A DNA stretch of 64,000 bases from Phytophthora quininea. Taxonomy: Eukaryota; Oomycota; Peronosporomycetes; Peronosporales; Peronosporaceae. Location of the stretch: the NCBI GenBank assembly GCA_011947345.1, contig JAAVTG010000092.1:1-64000 (forward strand). The letters are read 5' to 3'. The translations under genes and the position numbers were made by a program. Within the stretch, counting starts at the first letter, position 1. The number at the start of each line of letters is the position of its first letter. The notes beneath the pieces were generated by a model. That model was given only the letters and a program-made list of their open reading frames with translations, was not told the DNA's origin and ran no database searches. Below, piece after piece: positions 10,012 through 19,579 of the stretch.

Positions 10012-11277
10012 TCAGCGGAGCTCCGTGGACTCGCGGACCCAGCAGAACGTTGGTGACGGTAATTGCTGCTGGTCCCGGGAGGTCTGGAGCTGATTCTGGT
10101 ATTGTTGGGCGCGCTGCATCTCCAACCGCGCTCTGGCCTCTCCACGACGGTCCTGGATCGCGTACGTGTGCCCGGCGCTGTCGCTGCCAGTGCTGCTCCT
10201 GCTGCTATCGTCCGAGTCGGCGGCCTCCGTCATGTATTTGGATAGGGTCCGCTTCCTGTTCAGTGTCTTCATGTGGCTCACGCCTACGTCGCTGGCACTG
10301 CTGTTCCCACTCGTCACCCTCCTCATGAGGTACAGCATGCACACGGTGGGGAAAATCTGCGGGATCAAGTTGTAGAGCGCCAAGTACACAATCATGGACA
10401 TGGCAGTGTCGGACTCGTTGAGCACCAGCGCTAGGAGACGCACCACGTCGGAGAAGATGAAGATGAAGATCGCCAGCATGAGCTGGTTCAGCGACTTTTC
10501 CACGCTACTAGCAGGGACGGTGCCACGCGCCATGAGCAGTCGACGACGCAGACGGAAACCTTGGTAGCCCAGCAGCACTCCGTAGGCGAGCACAACGATC
10601 ACTCCAGAGTAGGTCAGCACGCCTCGCAACGTGCTGTTCATGAACTTGTATTGGCCGTAGACGTCGTCCGAGTAGCCGGACAGCAGGATGGGGACCAGCA
10701 ATCCCCACAGCACCAGCAGCGCGTTGAGGACCGCGACCAGCTTGGTCATGCGGCGTCGCTCGGTTCGCTGTCCAGCAGACACGACGCCGGCCCAGCAGAT
10801 GGCCAAGTAGGACTTGCAGAAGGACAGCAGCAACAGCGAGTAGAGACGGAAGACGTACATGGCCTCCCAACTTTGCTCGGTCGGGTACCAGATCCACTCG
10901 ACGGCCTCGGGAAGCTGGAGCAGCGCTGACACCAGCAGCGTCACGTGGAAAATCTTCTTGGCGCCGCGGCTCGAGTAGACGAAGTGCAGCACCGTGCGCC
11001 AGGCGATGGCCAGCGTCAGCGCCACGTACAGCAGCAGCGCCAGCCAGCCACACACGCAGCGCCGCGAGCTGCTTCTGGCGCAGCGTCTCCTTGTCGGTGG
11101 CCGAGAGCTTGGTGGCTGCTGTTGATTCGGAGGGTTCTGCTCTTCACCGCCGCCGCCGCTGCTACTGCTGTTGAAGGCCGACGCACCCGAGACGACCAGC
11201 ACCAGCGTTAGCACGCGCAGCACCAGCGCTCCTGGACAGCGCGGCAGTCGTCGGCGCGCGGAGTCACCCGCCGCCAT
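10012..11277 (-). CDS. Multi-pass (about 7 TM) membrane protein, possibly THH1/TOM1/TOM3-like
   Basis: This is a single open frame of 421 residues from ATG 11277 (MAAGDSARRRLPRCPG). An earlier in-frame ATG exists at 11319. The N-terminus has a signal-like hydrophobic stretch ALVLRVLTLVLVVSGASAF, then Ser/Gly/Pro/Gln-rich linker, then about seven hydrophobic helices, including WLALLLYVALTLAIAW, KIFHVTLLVSALLQL, FRLYSLLLLSFCKSYLAICW and LMLAIFIFIFSDVVRLLALVL. The cytoplasmic-looking tail is Ser/Asp-rich (AADSDDSSRSSTGSDSAG) and then Gln-rich. The layout 'kiFH...', charged loops and a conserved third helix recalls the plant THH1/TOM1/TOM3 group of tonoplast proteins and distant 7TM receptors, but I see no decisive motif. 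The function is unknown. The stop converges on the C2 frame with a 71-bp spacer. Confidence 0.8.
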   Translation of the reverse strand: MAAGDSARRRLPRCPGALVLRVLTLVLVVSGASAFNSSSSGGGGEEQNPPNQQQPPSSRPPTRRRCARSSSRRCVCGWLALLLYVALTLAIAWRTVLHFVYSSRGAKKIFHVTLLVSALLQLPEAVEWIWYPTEQSWEAMYVFRLYSLLLLSFCKSYLAICWAGVVSAGQRTERRRMTKLVAVLNALLVLWGLLVPILLSGYSDDVYGQYKFMNSTLRGVLTYSGVIVVLAYGVLLGYQGFRLRRRLLMARGTVPASSVEKSLNQLMLAIFIFIFSDVVRLLALVLNESDTAMSMIVYLALYNLIPQIFPTVCMLYLMRRVTSGNSSASDVGVSHMKTLNRKRTLSKYMTEAADSDDSSRSSTGSDSAGHTYAIQDRRGEARARLEMQRAQQYQNQLQTSRDQQQLPSPTFCWVRESTELR

Positions 11278-11914
11278 GCTTTTACGGTCCGGTCGGGCGA
11301 GGGAATTAGCGAATGACACACGAACTGACTTGCTTCACGCTGCCTTGCAGGCCTATCCCTATCTGTGACGCGCGAGCACTTGAAAACTGTGAAGCGGGCG
11401 CTGCATACCCTCAACGCGGGGCGACATTGCGATGGGCGCAAAGCCGGTCCGGCAACATGGAGGCTTCCGTATCCCTGGCAACTCACGGTCGAGTCCGGCA
11501 ACTCACGCGGTCCCCTCAACGAATTGAACGTTGCGGGACTCGTCGTCGTGTCCTGTTACTTACGTAATATGTTACTTAGCGTCTTGGTACTTACGTAATA
11601 GTTTTTAGGAGCCAGCTTGGTGGCTGTTTTGAATCGGACAGCGATAAAAATCGAACGCCGAGCATGGCGACCGCTATCCTGACCCAGCAAGGGACCTCGC
11701 AATCATTAATGGTTCTGTACCTCCTGGAGTACAACCATCGGAGGGCCACCAGCAGCATGACCGCGGACCTGGCCACCAACACGAGAGCCCCGACTCGAGG
11801 CCCGAGCGCCCAGCGGAGCAAGAACAGGCCGACGGGGATTGTCCTACAGCTGAGACGAGCTCGCAGCGAACAGCAGGGACACAGACAGACGCAGACATCC
11901 TTCTGGCTGTCCAT
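11278..11914. other. Boundary region without a recognised gene
   Basis: This stretch is the upstream side of the 7TM gene and the edge of the gene island. Short frames exist on both strands but none has family character. Two copies of the palindrome TTACGTAA (about 11559 and 11592) lie in a repeated context, wwacttacgtaata. Confidence 0.4.
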
Positions 11915-13692
11915 GTGAGCGATTTAATCGCCGCGTTCGCGCTAGATGAGGTGGCTTTTGACGAAAATGGCCATTTGAAGACCGAGTCTAGGCTAATTTT
12001 TGAGGATTGCCAGCCCTATATGGCGATAACACATCTTTACAAGATTTTCCGCAACTACAACCACCGAAACGTAAACTCCCTCAGCACTAGTCTCGTCAAT
12101 CCCTGTCACTACCACTAATCTCTTGGATCCATCTCCATACGTTTCCCACTTGTGGCACACCAACGGCCCACCTCTGTCAATCATTTGAGGCATGCAATCA
12201 CGAGCCACCCCTTGTGGGCTCGCATTGTGGCTTCTTTCACCGCGACACAGACTGATGAAGCAGAAGTGATGGACATCTTTCACTTGGCGCTGAACGGGAG
12301 GATTGCAGGGCTCTACGCCATCTCGTTAGGTGTAGCGCGACTTATACAAGATAGATCGATGAAAGTTTATATATCCAAGCTTTCTGGCATCCCAAAGGAC
12401 CGGAGTGGAAACTTCTAAAGGAGGCCGCAGCTGCAACTTGCGCGAGCGGATGCAGAAAGCTCTCGGATTTGTTAACTATGGTCACTTCGGGAGATTAGCA
12501 AGTGTGCTTGTAATTCTACTGTCACCGGAGCAAACTGTCGACACCGAGAACGACCTGTTTGAGATTCTCCGCTGCTATCAATTCCTATTTGTCACTAACT
12601 ATGGGGAAGTTAAAGAGGAGCTCATTTGGTATGTCAGCGAACGTTTCCTCAGGCAGGAAGATTTTTTCCGGGCCAACCGCTGCGCAGGTCAAATTTGGGT
12701 CAACACTTTTTCCGGGTCAAAATCGGGTCAATTTGACAATTGATTGACCGTTCAAAAACTTATATTTGTTTATATATTATACCTCTAATGTCTTATATAT
12801 TTTTAACAATAAGAAATATACATACTTACAGTTATTATAACTGAACGCCCTTTTACTCTGATTACGCGTAGCACCTTGAGGCCTTAGAGAGGCGCCATGA
12901 CAACCGGAGCGCAGCGGAGGTCTGTCAGGGGACAGCGCGTAGGCCGGATGCGTTTCGCTAAGCAGTAGGTTCTATCTAATCCGCGCGGGATCCTTGCCCG
13001 CCACGAGCGAAGCGAAGTAGGCGGTGCAAACGCCGTGCAACTGTGGAGAGTAGCGACCATAGCGATTTTATAAAGAACCTCTAGAGGGTGATAAGATTTT
13101 ATCAATATTTGACCCGCGAAAAATTTGACCCGATTTTTAAAAAGTGTTGACCCAAATTTGACCTGCGCAGCGGTTGACCCGGAAAAAGGTTTTCCTCAGG
13201 CGAGTATACAAGTACGTGCAAGGCATGTTCCCTCAGCAGCAAGATAAACTGAAAGCAGCACATGCGCAGGAAACACTCCAGAACCTAAAATGAATGCAGA
13301 TAATAAACAGACAAGCACTTCGCATCGGCAAATTAGAGAAGGAGATCCACAGACTCCAGACGCATCTCAACCAGATGTATGTCGATGAGGGTGACCGCAT
13401 GCGGTTCCAGTTTCGCGATTCCAATCCAGCAAAGCGTTACTCTCCTTCTTCGTACCAGCTGGGCGATCCGTTCCTCACGCCTTCGCGCAGAAGATCCGAC
13501 GAGGATCTATTCCAAGACTTCATGGCTTTCAGGTCAGATCAGCAAAGGCGCCACGAGTTGGAAGCCAAAGTTGCTGCGTTTCAGTCCGCATTTCTTCGAT
13601 ACAACACCTTCAGTATTGCTCGAGGCCCGCGCGACTCTCGTGAGCGACTGTGCACCCCACCAGGTCGTGGCACCTTTGCTGCTCTGACCTGA
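11915..13692 (+). pseudogene. Unknown ORF(s), interrupted by a MITE and by stop codons
   Basis: Several plus-strand blocks look coding but match no family I know. They are 11915-12116 (SDLIAAFALDEVAFDENG, ITHLYKIFRNYNHRN), 12152-12418 (HPLWARIVASFTATQTDEAE), 12420-12653 (ALGFVNYGHFGRLASVLVILL, EELIWYVSERFLR) and 13201-13680 (VYKYVQGMFPQQQDKLK, then coiled-coil LRIGKLEKEIHRLQTHLNQM). The third and fourth are one frame split exactly by the repeat at 12654-13190. Removing the repeat and one target copy restores SERFLR-RVYKYVQGM. A TGA remains at about 13292 just before the coiled coil. This is probably an old mobile-element gene or a dead lineage-specific gene. Confidence 0.45.
12654..13190. mobile_element. 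MULE-type non-autonomous element (MITE), about 540 bp
   Basis: The two ends are inverted copies. On the left, about 12663-12735, ttttttccggg(c/t)caaccgc is followed by gcgcaggtcaaatttgggt and caacactttttccgggtcaa. On the right, about 13115-13188, the same blocks occur in reverse complement. The direct repeat TTTCCTCAGGC flanks it at 12644-12654 and 13191-13201. It is 10-11 bp long, within the range known for Mutator-like elements (8-11 bp). The interior is AT-rich on the left and has no ORF. The same terminal blocks occur at the right end of the MULE near 19510-19575, so this is probably its deletion derivative. Confidence 0.72.
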
Positions 13693-14500
13693 AAGCCACA
13701 GCAGCTCCCGCAGCCCCCGAGACTGTTCACGCGCGCTCTTGCCGACGGTTCCCATGCATGCAGCTTCACGGCAGGCATTGCGGCACCATGTCGTTCGCAG
13801 ATATCTGTCGATTTCTCCTGGTCCTGCGCAGTCGATCTAGCGACCGTCTCTGCAGTTCAAATGTGAACCGTGCGACTCTGAGCTGAGCAATTGTTTTGTA
13901 ACGCATCAGTTTTTGGGTCTCGTTCAAAGGAGGGTTAGTGCTTGAACTGCATCGGTTGCGAGCTTGCAGCTGCGTAGTGCCAAGAGGAGCTTTGGTTCAG
14001 CCACTACCGGCGGTATCTGCTTGGAGGTGGTCCTGTCTAGGAATGGTTTTGAATTGGACAGTAAAGAATATCTAAAACGTTTTATATTCTTTTAAGCGGT
14101 TTTGAAGGGTCTAAAACGTCTAAAGGTCCTAAGCGATGTTGAGTATACAATCACATTGAAGAAGATCACCATTGGGATTGAAGGAGACGCTGTGGCATCA
14201 GCAACTGCTCCAGCTTCTCTGTTCCACACACCGTGTGCTGTAGACACCCCTGCTCGTATGCCGTCTGGCTCCCAATTAACAACTCCGGCTTCAGTCAGGT
14301 GGTTCCGCACGGCATCGCTCTCCCCGTTATAGTCCTTATCGATCTGGAGCTTCCTAGGCTGACACTCCTGAGCGTCCACCACGTCCACAACAACAAGACA
14401 GGCGATGATCTCGCCGCAGCAAGCATCATCGCTGTCATCACGGTCACCTCGATCTCCAGCTTCTCATACACGACTCTAGACACCTGTGCGGATTGGACGC
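13693..14500. other. Stretch without a recognised gene
   Basis: I see only short frames with no family character. A phrase at about 14050, ttttgaattggacag, is nearly repeated at about 11628 (ttttgaatcggacag), possibly marking the edges of an unrecognised repeat. Confidence 0.3.
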
Positions 14501-14509
14501 CCTCGTGAC

Positions 14510-15680
14510 AGCATTTGGTAGCACTATCACGAGGAACGCGAAGGTGGAAAGAAGCATGGGCGCTGCCGATACTGTGGGGTGCTCAAGAAAAACGGAAAGC
14601 CCAGTGGTAACCTGTTAAAACATTTAACAAACGCTATTGAGTGTCCTAATGTTCCCAGAGCAATACAAGCGGAGCTGCAACTAAGTCTTGCACCACAACA
14701 TGCCCCTGACCCCAGTACTCACCTCCCACCCAGCAACTTAAGTCAGGACGCATTTGAAATGGCACCGGCGAAAGTGCTTTTTGTCTGCGCTTTGCCGTTT
14801 ATTCTCGTGGGGGGCATTTTCCGTGAGTTTGTTGTCATGTTGGCCCCAAACATGAAATGTCCCTCTCGTCATAAACTCAGCGATGTGTTGCTGAAACGGG
14901 TATGGGATCAACTACACCAGAGCTACGTCGTGAAATTGATTAGTCAGCAAAAGTACGTCTCCCTTGTCACGGACAGATGGACAGACCCCAATACCTCCAG
15001 CATCATCAACTTCATGGCGGTCGCCCCAGGAATGCCTTCCGCCTTTTGGTCAGCATGGTCTACAAGGCCAAACTGGCACACTGCAACATGTATTGCTGAC
15101 GAAATTGAGAAAGTGATCGTGCAGATTGAACACGAGACAACAGCACAAGTCCTTGCGATTGTGACCAACAATGCCACCAATATGACGAGAGCAACGAGTA
15201 GTATACAAGCCAGACGCTCGAGTGTGGTACGTGGCGGTTGTTCTACCCACGTACTAAATCTACTCATGCAGGGTGTTTGCCAATTCCCTGCGATCCGCTT
15301 TGATCCATTCAAGAGCGGTCGCTGTTACATGATTTGTCAGAGACCATTTAGCATTGCTGGACGAATTCGAGGCTTTGCAACAAGGCTTGCGCGGTGCCGA
15401 TTTGAGGGCACGAAAATCTTGTGCTGTCGGTGTCAACACGCTGGTATTCCGTGCGCAACTGCATGCAGAGTGTGCTAAATAGTCAGGAATTGCTCAAAAA
15501 ATTGTTTATATGTCCTGACTTCGAGCAGTTCTGAGACCGCTATCATGAAACCGCGCTGCATCGACGAAAACTTCTCTACATAACCGAGATCGTCCGAGAT
15601 AACACATTTAGAAGCATTTCACGGGCCGTTGTGCGCCTACATGATCTCATCATCAAGTCTTGCGAAAGTTGGAAGGGGGC
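14510..15680 (+). pseudogene. BED-finger hAT transposase (DUF659-like), degraded
   Basis: The frame 14579-15475 encodes a BED-like start (a Cys/Cys pair just upstream, then NGKPSGNLLKHLTNAIEC), a hAT core (KYVSLVTDRWTDPNTSSIIN, TCIADEIEKVIVQIEHE, VLAIVTNNATNMTRA) and CSTHVLNLLMQ. These correspond to the DUF659/hAT order: helix, catalytic-site strand, 'vvTDnAaNM', 'C.aH.lnLl'. The frame then drifts at about 15330-15475, and hAT-like phrases reappear in another frame to about 15680. The C-terminal dimerisation domain is missing, so the copy is dead. Confidence 0.65.
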
Positions 15681-15939
15681 AGTGTGTACGTGTCAGCGGT
15701 TTATAGATGTGTGGTGTGGAGATTTCTCCAAGATCCGTCAACGAACTGTCGCCTCCGCTATTGGCTGATAAAAGGCGTCGAGCTGGACCAATGGCGACGT
15801 GAGGCGAAGGTTCGTTGAAGGTCGCTATCCCGAGGTGGTCGCTATTGCAACCCATCGCCTGGTCGTGAATCTTCGGATGGGTAGCTCCGACGGCGACGCT
15901 TGCGTTTCACTTGATATTTGTATAGATTCATAGATAAGG

Positions 15940-16360
15940 GTAGAATGATATAGAGTAAGAGCCCGCAAGGGCGGTGCAATGAGAGCAGAATTTTCTCCCT
16001 GACTTTCTAAGCGGCCAAGCGTCCTAGGAAAGCACCTTGCCCTGTTGTCGTGGGTTATGCCTGCCAGCGAACACAGACCTTCGTGAAGTGAGTGTTCGTT
16101 TGGTCACGCCAAGAGTGAAGAGTGGTAGTTAGAGTGTATTTTGGCTTGACCCTATTGATAGTGTTGGGCGAAAGGGCCCTTGTGTGTGGAGTGCTAGTCG
16201 CATTCCAACGTGACTTCCAACCGGAGTTATACTCCGGCGCCCCTGTAAGAGAGTCCACGGGACTAGGCAACCTTCGTCTGCTGATGCCACTGGGTTTGGA
16301 GTGTGTGAGAGAGTGTTTGGACGTACAGGCGAAAGCTCCTGCCTGTAGCGTCGGTTTATA
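15940..16360 (+). repeat. LTR fragment, family 2, copy A
   Basis: About 420 bp here match 37985-38405 on the opposite strand almost base for base (shared blocks: gagtaagagcccgcaaggg, ctaagcggccaagcgtcct, gagtgtttggacgtacaggc). A purine run gttggaaggggg at about 15668 precedes a possible LTR start at tgtgtacgtgtcag (15682). I take it as the LTR of an otherwise unseen retroelement. The small ORF 16122-16361 inside it is repeated in copy B and is not evidence of a gene. Confidence 0.6.
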
Positions 16361-16383
16361 GTTGCCTACAGCGTAGACAGTGA

Positions 16384-17030
16384 GTGGAAGCCACACCGGC
16401 TCGGGCAGGGTCGGATCTGGTTCCTTCAGATCACGCCCAACAGTCGCCTGACAATCTGGAAGGTGTATTGTTGTGTGCGGAAGCTCGCTGCTGTCTTAGC
16501 GAAAGTTCAGTGGATTCCTACACCACAGATGGTTCAGGTGGCTGCGATATCACTCAGCTTAAAGCACAGGCGAATTGAGCTGCAGTAGCCGGAGACGGAG
16601 CTCTTTGTCGCTATCACGTTTCTAGAGACAGGGGAGGCATGGAGTTGCTTAGCACCACGGCTGAACACATCACTACCGTTGAACATGACCAAAGTTCTAC
16701 TGATCGAGACGAAAATGCAGCTGAAAATGACGCAACTATGCGGGAAGCGCTGATGAACCTGACGAAAATGAGTTTGAAAGCACCTCACGTGAGGATGAAC
16801 GACTTCACTCTGAACTTACGTACGCGAATGTCGCTCCACTTTTAATTCCCGAGCTCCAAAGTTTCTGTCGCGAAAAATTAAACAGCGTTGGAAATACATT
16901 CATAAGAATACTATGGTCATTGCGTTTTTGCGCGAACTAACTACAGACCTCGATGAGTTTGTAGGTTCTGACAACCACGACGTGGACGGTCAATTTCGCA
17001 AAATGGCTAAGCGATGTGGCTTCACGTCAG
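16384..17030 (+). other. Degraded coding-like fragments downstream of LTR copy A
   Basis: Short frames such as 16639-16845 (STDRDENAAENDATMREALM, MNLTKMSLKAPH) and a phrase LIPELQSFCREKLNSVGN in a shifted frame at about 16842-16895 look like a former coding region. I recognise no family. Confidence 0.3.
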
Positions 17031-17331
17031 CTTTCCGGGTCAAAATTGAGTCAAAATTTTCACGAGTCAAGTTTAGATCAAATTTTACCACCCTTCAGAG
17101 GTTCTTGGTAAGAACGCTGCGTTAGCAACATCTACCTGTAATTGTGCTTATACAGCATTTCCGGTTGCGCTATTGTGCGCTGTTAAATTATATCTCGTAT
17201 GCTTGTTATTCGTCTGGCTGTTCGCTAAGTCGTGACATGGCATCGTGGGTGTATCCTCCAGTGCTGGGTTTGATGGGAGGGAGCTGCCATTCTAAAACTT
17301 ACCAACTCAACCGCTCACTTCGCCCGACACC

Positions 17332-18997
17332 ATGGACTTCAGCTACTCCTCCGACGAATCGTTGCCAGACTCCCACCTAAACGACGGGTCCTACATGAGT
17401 GACACGGCTTCAGAGCAGGTCCTTGCCCAATAATCAAATCCGCCGCTGTACGAGGACGAAGATCGACATGTTGAAGCTTGTACTTCGAGTATAGACGCAC
17501 CTACTTCGGCTCCAGATGATCGTTCTCCTGAGCGTCCTGTTCCGATTGAGAGCTTGACGAGTGTTACCTTCCGTGGGTACAGCTACGCTAGGTTGCACTT
17601 CAACGAAGAAGCACTCACCAGCCACTATCGCTGTAGTGCCTATCGGTGTACCCAGTGCAAGATGAAGCTCTTTGTGAGCAGCATGGAGGCTGTGGTTAGT
17701 GGAAATTACAGGGACAATTGTGTCCCTGCTTTTCGGCGGGCACTGGTTGGAGTCGCGGTTACTGTTACCGACCAAAGAGGCAAGATGCTACTGGTGATTG
17801 ATGAAATCTGCGCGAGGGACGTTACATTGACTCCAACCGAAGTATGGCGGATGGTCCGAGACCAGTTTTACTCCGTTGACAATGAAATAGTCCGGGGAGC
17901 AACGAAATATCAAGTTTTGGGTCGCCTTTATCGAACCAGAGCGAAGCTCTTTGGACGTGAAATCTTCGGTCGTCTCGAGCACGAGCCTCTTTGCGACGAC
18001 AGAGACAGTCGAGGGTTAAAGTTCTTCCAGTTTCATGTGACTTACTACGAAGGTGACGTGCAACATCGACTGATTGGCTGGGCTCACCCACATTTGGCAG
18101 AGCATATGAAGCAGCACCGGAGCTCAATTTTTATCGATGCAACCTACTGTTGTGTGCCAACCCTATTTTACCAATTGGTAATTGTGATGCTCTACGACCC
18201 AATTTCAGTGCTCTACCTCCCGATTTGGTACGTCCTGGTCCTGACGACTGGGAAGACTGCTTAAGTCTACGACTATTTGTTTCACATTTTTTCCACAAAA
18301 AAACTGGATCCATCTCACGTGGTGTGTGACTTCGAGTTCGCGATTATCAAGGCTGTTCAAGAAAGTCCCCAGAATCACGAATTGTGGGTTGCCTGTTTCA
18401 TTTCGAACAGGCCCTTCATCGCTAAATGCTGGAGTTGAAAATTTTGGGTCCTGAAGTCGGCTTGGCCGTGCGGGGAGGGTGTATCGACCGACTTACTGTC
18501 ACCCGGCGCATGGACATTGTGCTTCGAGAAGTCCATGATGTGCGAACAATGATCAAGCGCGACTGCCGAACGATAAGAATGGTCTACTCCAAGGAAAACT
18601 GGAAACGGTTCTGGAAGTACTTCAAGAGAGTCTGGATTCACAAGTTTAAGCTGGAGTGGTGGAATATCAACGGCTGGCGTGAGGACACCATAAACCGCAC
18701 CAACAATCCACTGGAACGTTACAAGTGCACGCTCAATTTCGCTTTCCCAAACTCTCACCCTGACATCACATGCCTCATAGGCACCATCGAGAACCAAACC
18801 CCGAGAGTGTCCGTCTTTTGAACGACATTTCAAACCGTAGAGCGCGTGCCCCGGCTCGTGCAGACTTCCACGCCGCCTCCGGATTTGTATCTGACCCGGA
18901 ATTGGAGATCGACTCCGATTCCGATTTAGATGTTGACGGCACTGACTCCGATGACTCTGATAATGATTCAATTATGTCCATGTCCCCGGAATACTAG
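17332..18997 (+). pseudogene. MULE transposase with FLYWCH-like N-terminus
   Basis: The frame from ATG 17332 starts acidic/Ser-rich (MDFSYSSDESLPDSH), has an in-frame TAA at about 17431, then a FLYWCH-like zinc-binding block (FRGYSYARLHFNEEALTSHY, RCSAYRCTQCKMKL). The MULE catalytic region follows: SSIFIDATYCCVPTLFYQLV (first Asp), then in a shifted frame HVVCDFEFAIIKAVQESP (second Asp) and LWVACFI(S)N, a changed form of the usual 'gC.FHfkqa'. Later blocks are WEDTINRTNNPLERYK-like, then a Ser/Asp tail ending SIMSMSPEY. At least three frameshifts (about 18240, 18400, 18790) show it is inactive. Confidence 0.75.
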
Positions 18998-19295
18998 GAC
19001 TTTCACTTGTTTCCTAGTCCGCTTTATGGGAAATTTCATCTTCATACACATTTAAACAAACGCGTTTCTTCCTATTCCCTTTAGCGATACGATATCCCTC
19101 TGTATGCCTGGGTCCGCTGTGATGTCAGATTACCGAGAATTATAAATCTTAAATCCTTATCAGAAGGAAGCCCGGCTCATGGTACTGAGCATACTGGCAG
19201 TCAACCACTTGACTTGGTGGCAGCCGTCGATCGCATTACGCAGCTCTGAAGAATTCTGGCTGAAAGTCAGCATACCAATAGTGGATTGAGTTTAT

Positions 19296-19370
19296 GCTAC
19301 CAGGTGAATTCGAACCACCGACCTTTCGTTTACGACACAAGAACTTTACCGAAAAATAAGCTATGGAATC
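19296..19370 (-). other. tRNA-like sequence, closest to tRNA-Thr(CGT), degenerate
   Basis: On the minus strand a T-arm ggtggttcgaattcacc (B box ggttcgaattc), an anticodon region ttgtgtcgtaaacgaaagg with CGT, and an A-box-like tagcttatttttcgg occur in tRNA order over 75 nt. The 3' half tggtagc pairs with only about five of seven bases of the 5' end. It is best read as a tRNA pseudogene or SINE head. Confidence 0.4.
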
Positions 19371-19579
19371 GTTAGTACAAACCTCCAAATTAACAAATAT
19401 TTCAGCATATCTAGAACTTCTTTAATTTAGATTATTGGAGTTTCGATACCATACATATTATCAGAGGTATCATATATAGACAGATCTTAGTTCCCTCATA
19501 ATCAATCAATGGCCAATTTTGACCCGGAAAAAGTGTTGACCCAAATATAACCTGATTGACTCGGAAAAAAGGTTTCCTC

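Larger units (their letters stand above)
17033..19577 (+). mobile_element. Mutator-like element (MULE), decayed
   Basis: A transposase pseudogene (17332-18997) lies between partial inverted ends. The left end at about 17033-17085 (ctttccgggtcaaaattgag, gtcaaaattttcacgagtc) resembles the inner part of the MITE termini. The right end at about 19515-19575 (ttgacccggaaaaagtgttg, gactcggaaaaaaggtttcc) matches their outer part. The left outer end seems lost, so the left boundary is approximate. Confidence 0.6.

Noticed and set aside
16122..16361. Small ORF shared by 16122-16361 and 37589-38215
   Set aside because: Both are within the family 2 LTR. The shared translation reflects DNA similarity.
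19020..19500. Mitochondrial DNA insert suggested by AT richness and a tRNA-Thr-like sequence
   Set aside because: No mitochondrial gene fragment is adjacent, and as far as I know oomycete mitochondrial genomes lack tRNA-Thr. A nuclear tRNA relic inside the MULE fits better.
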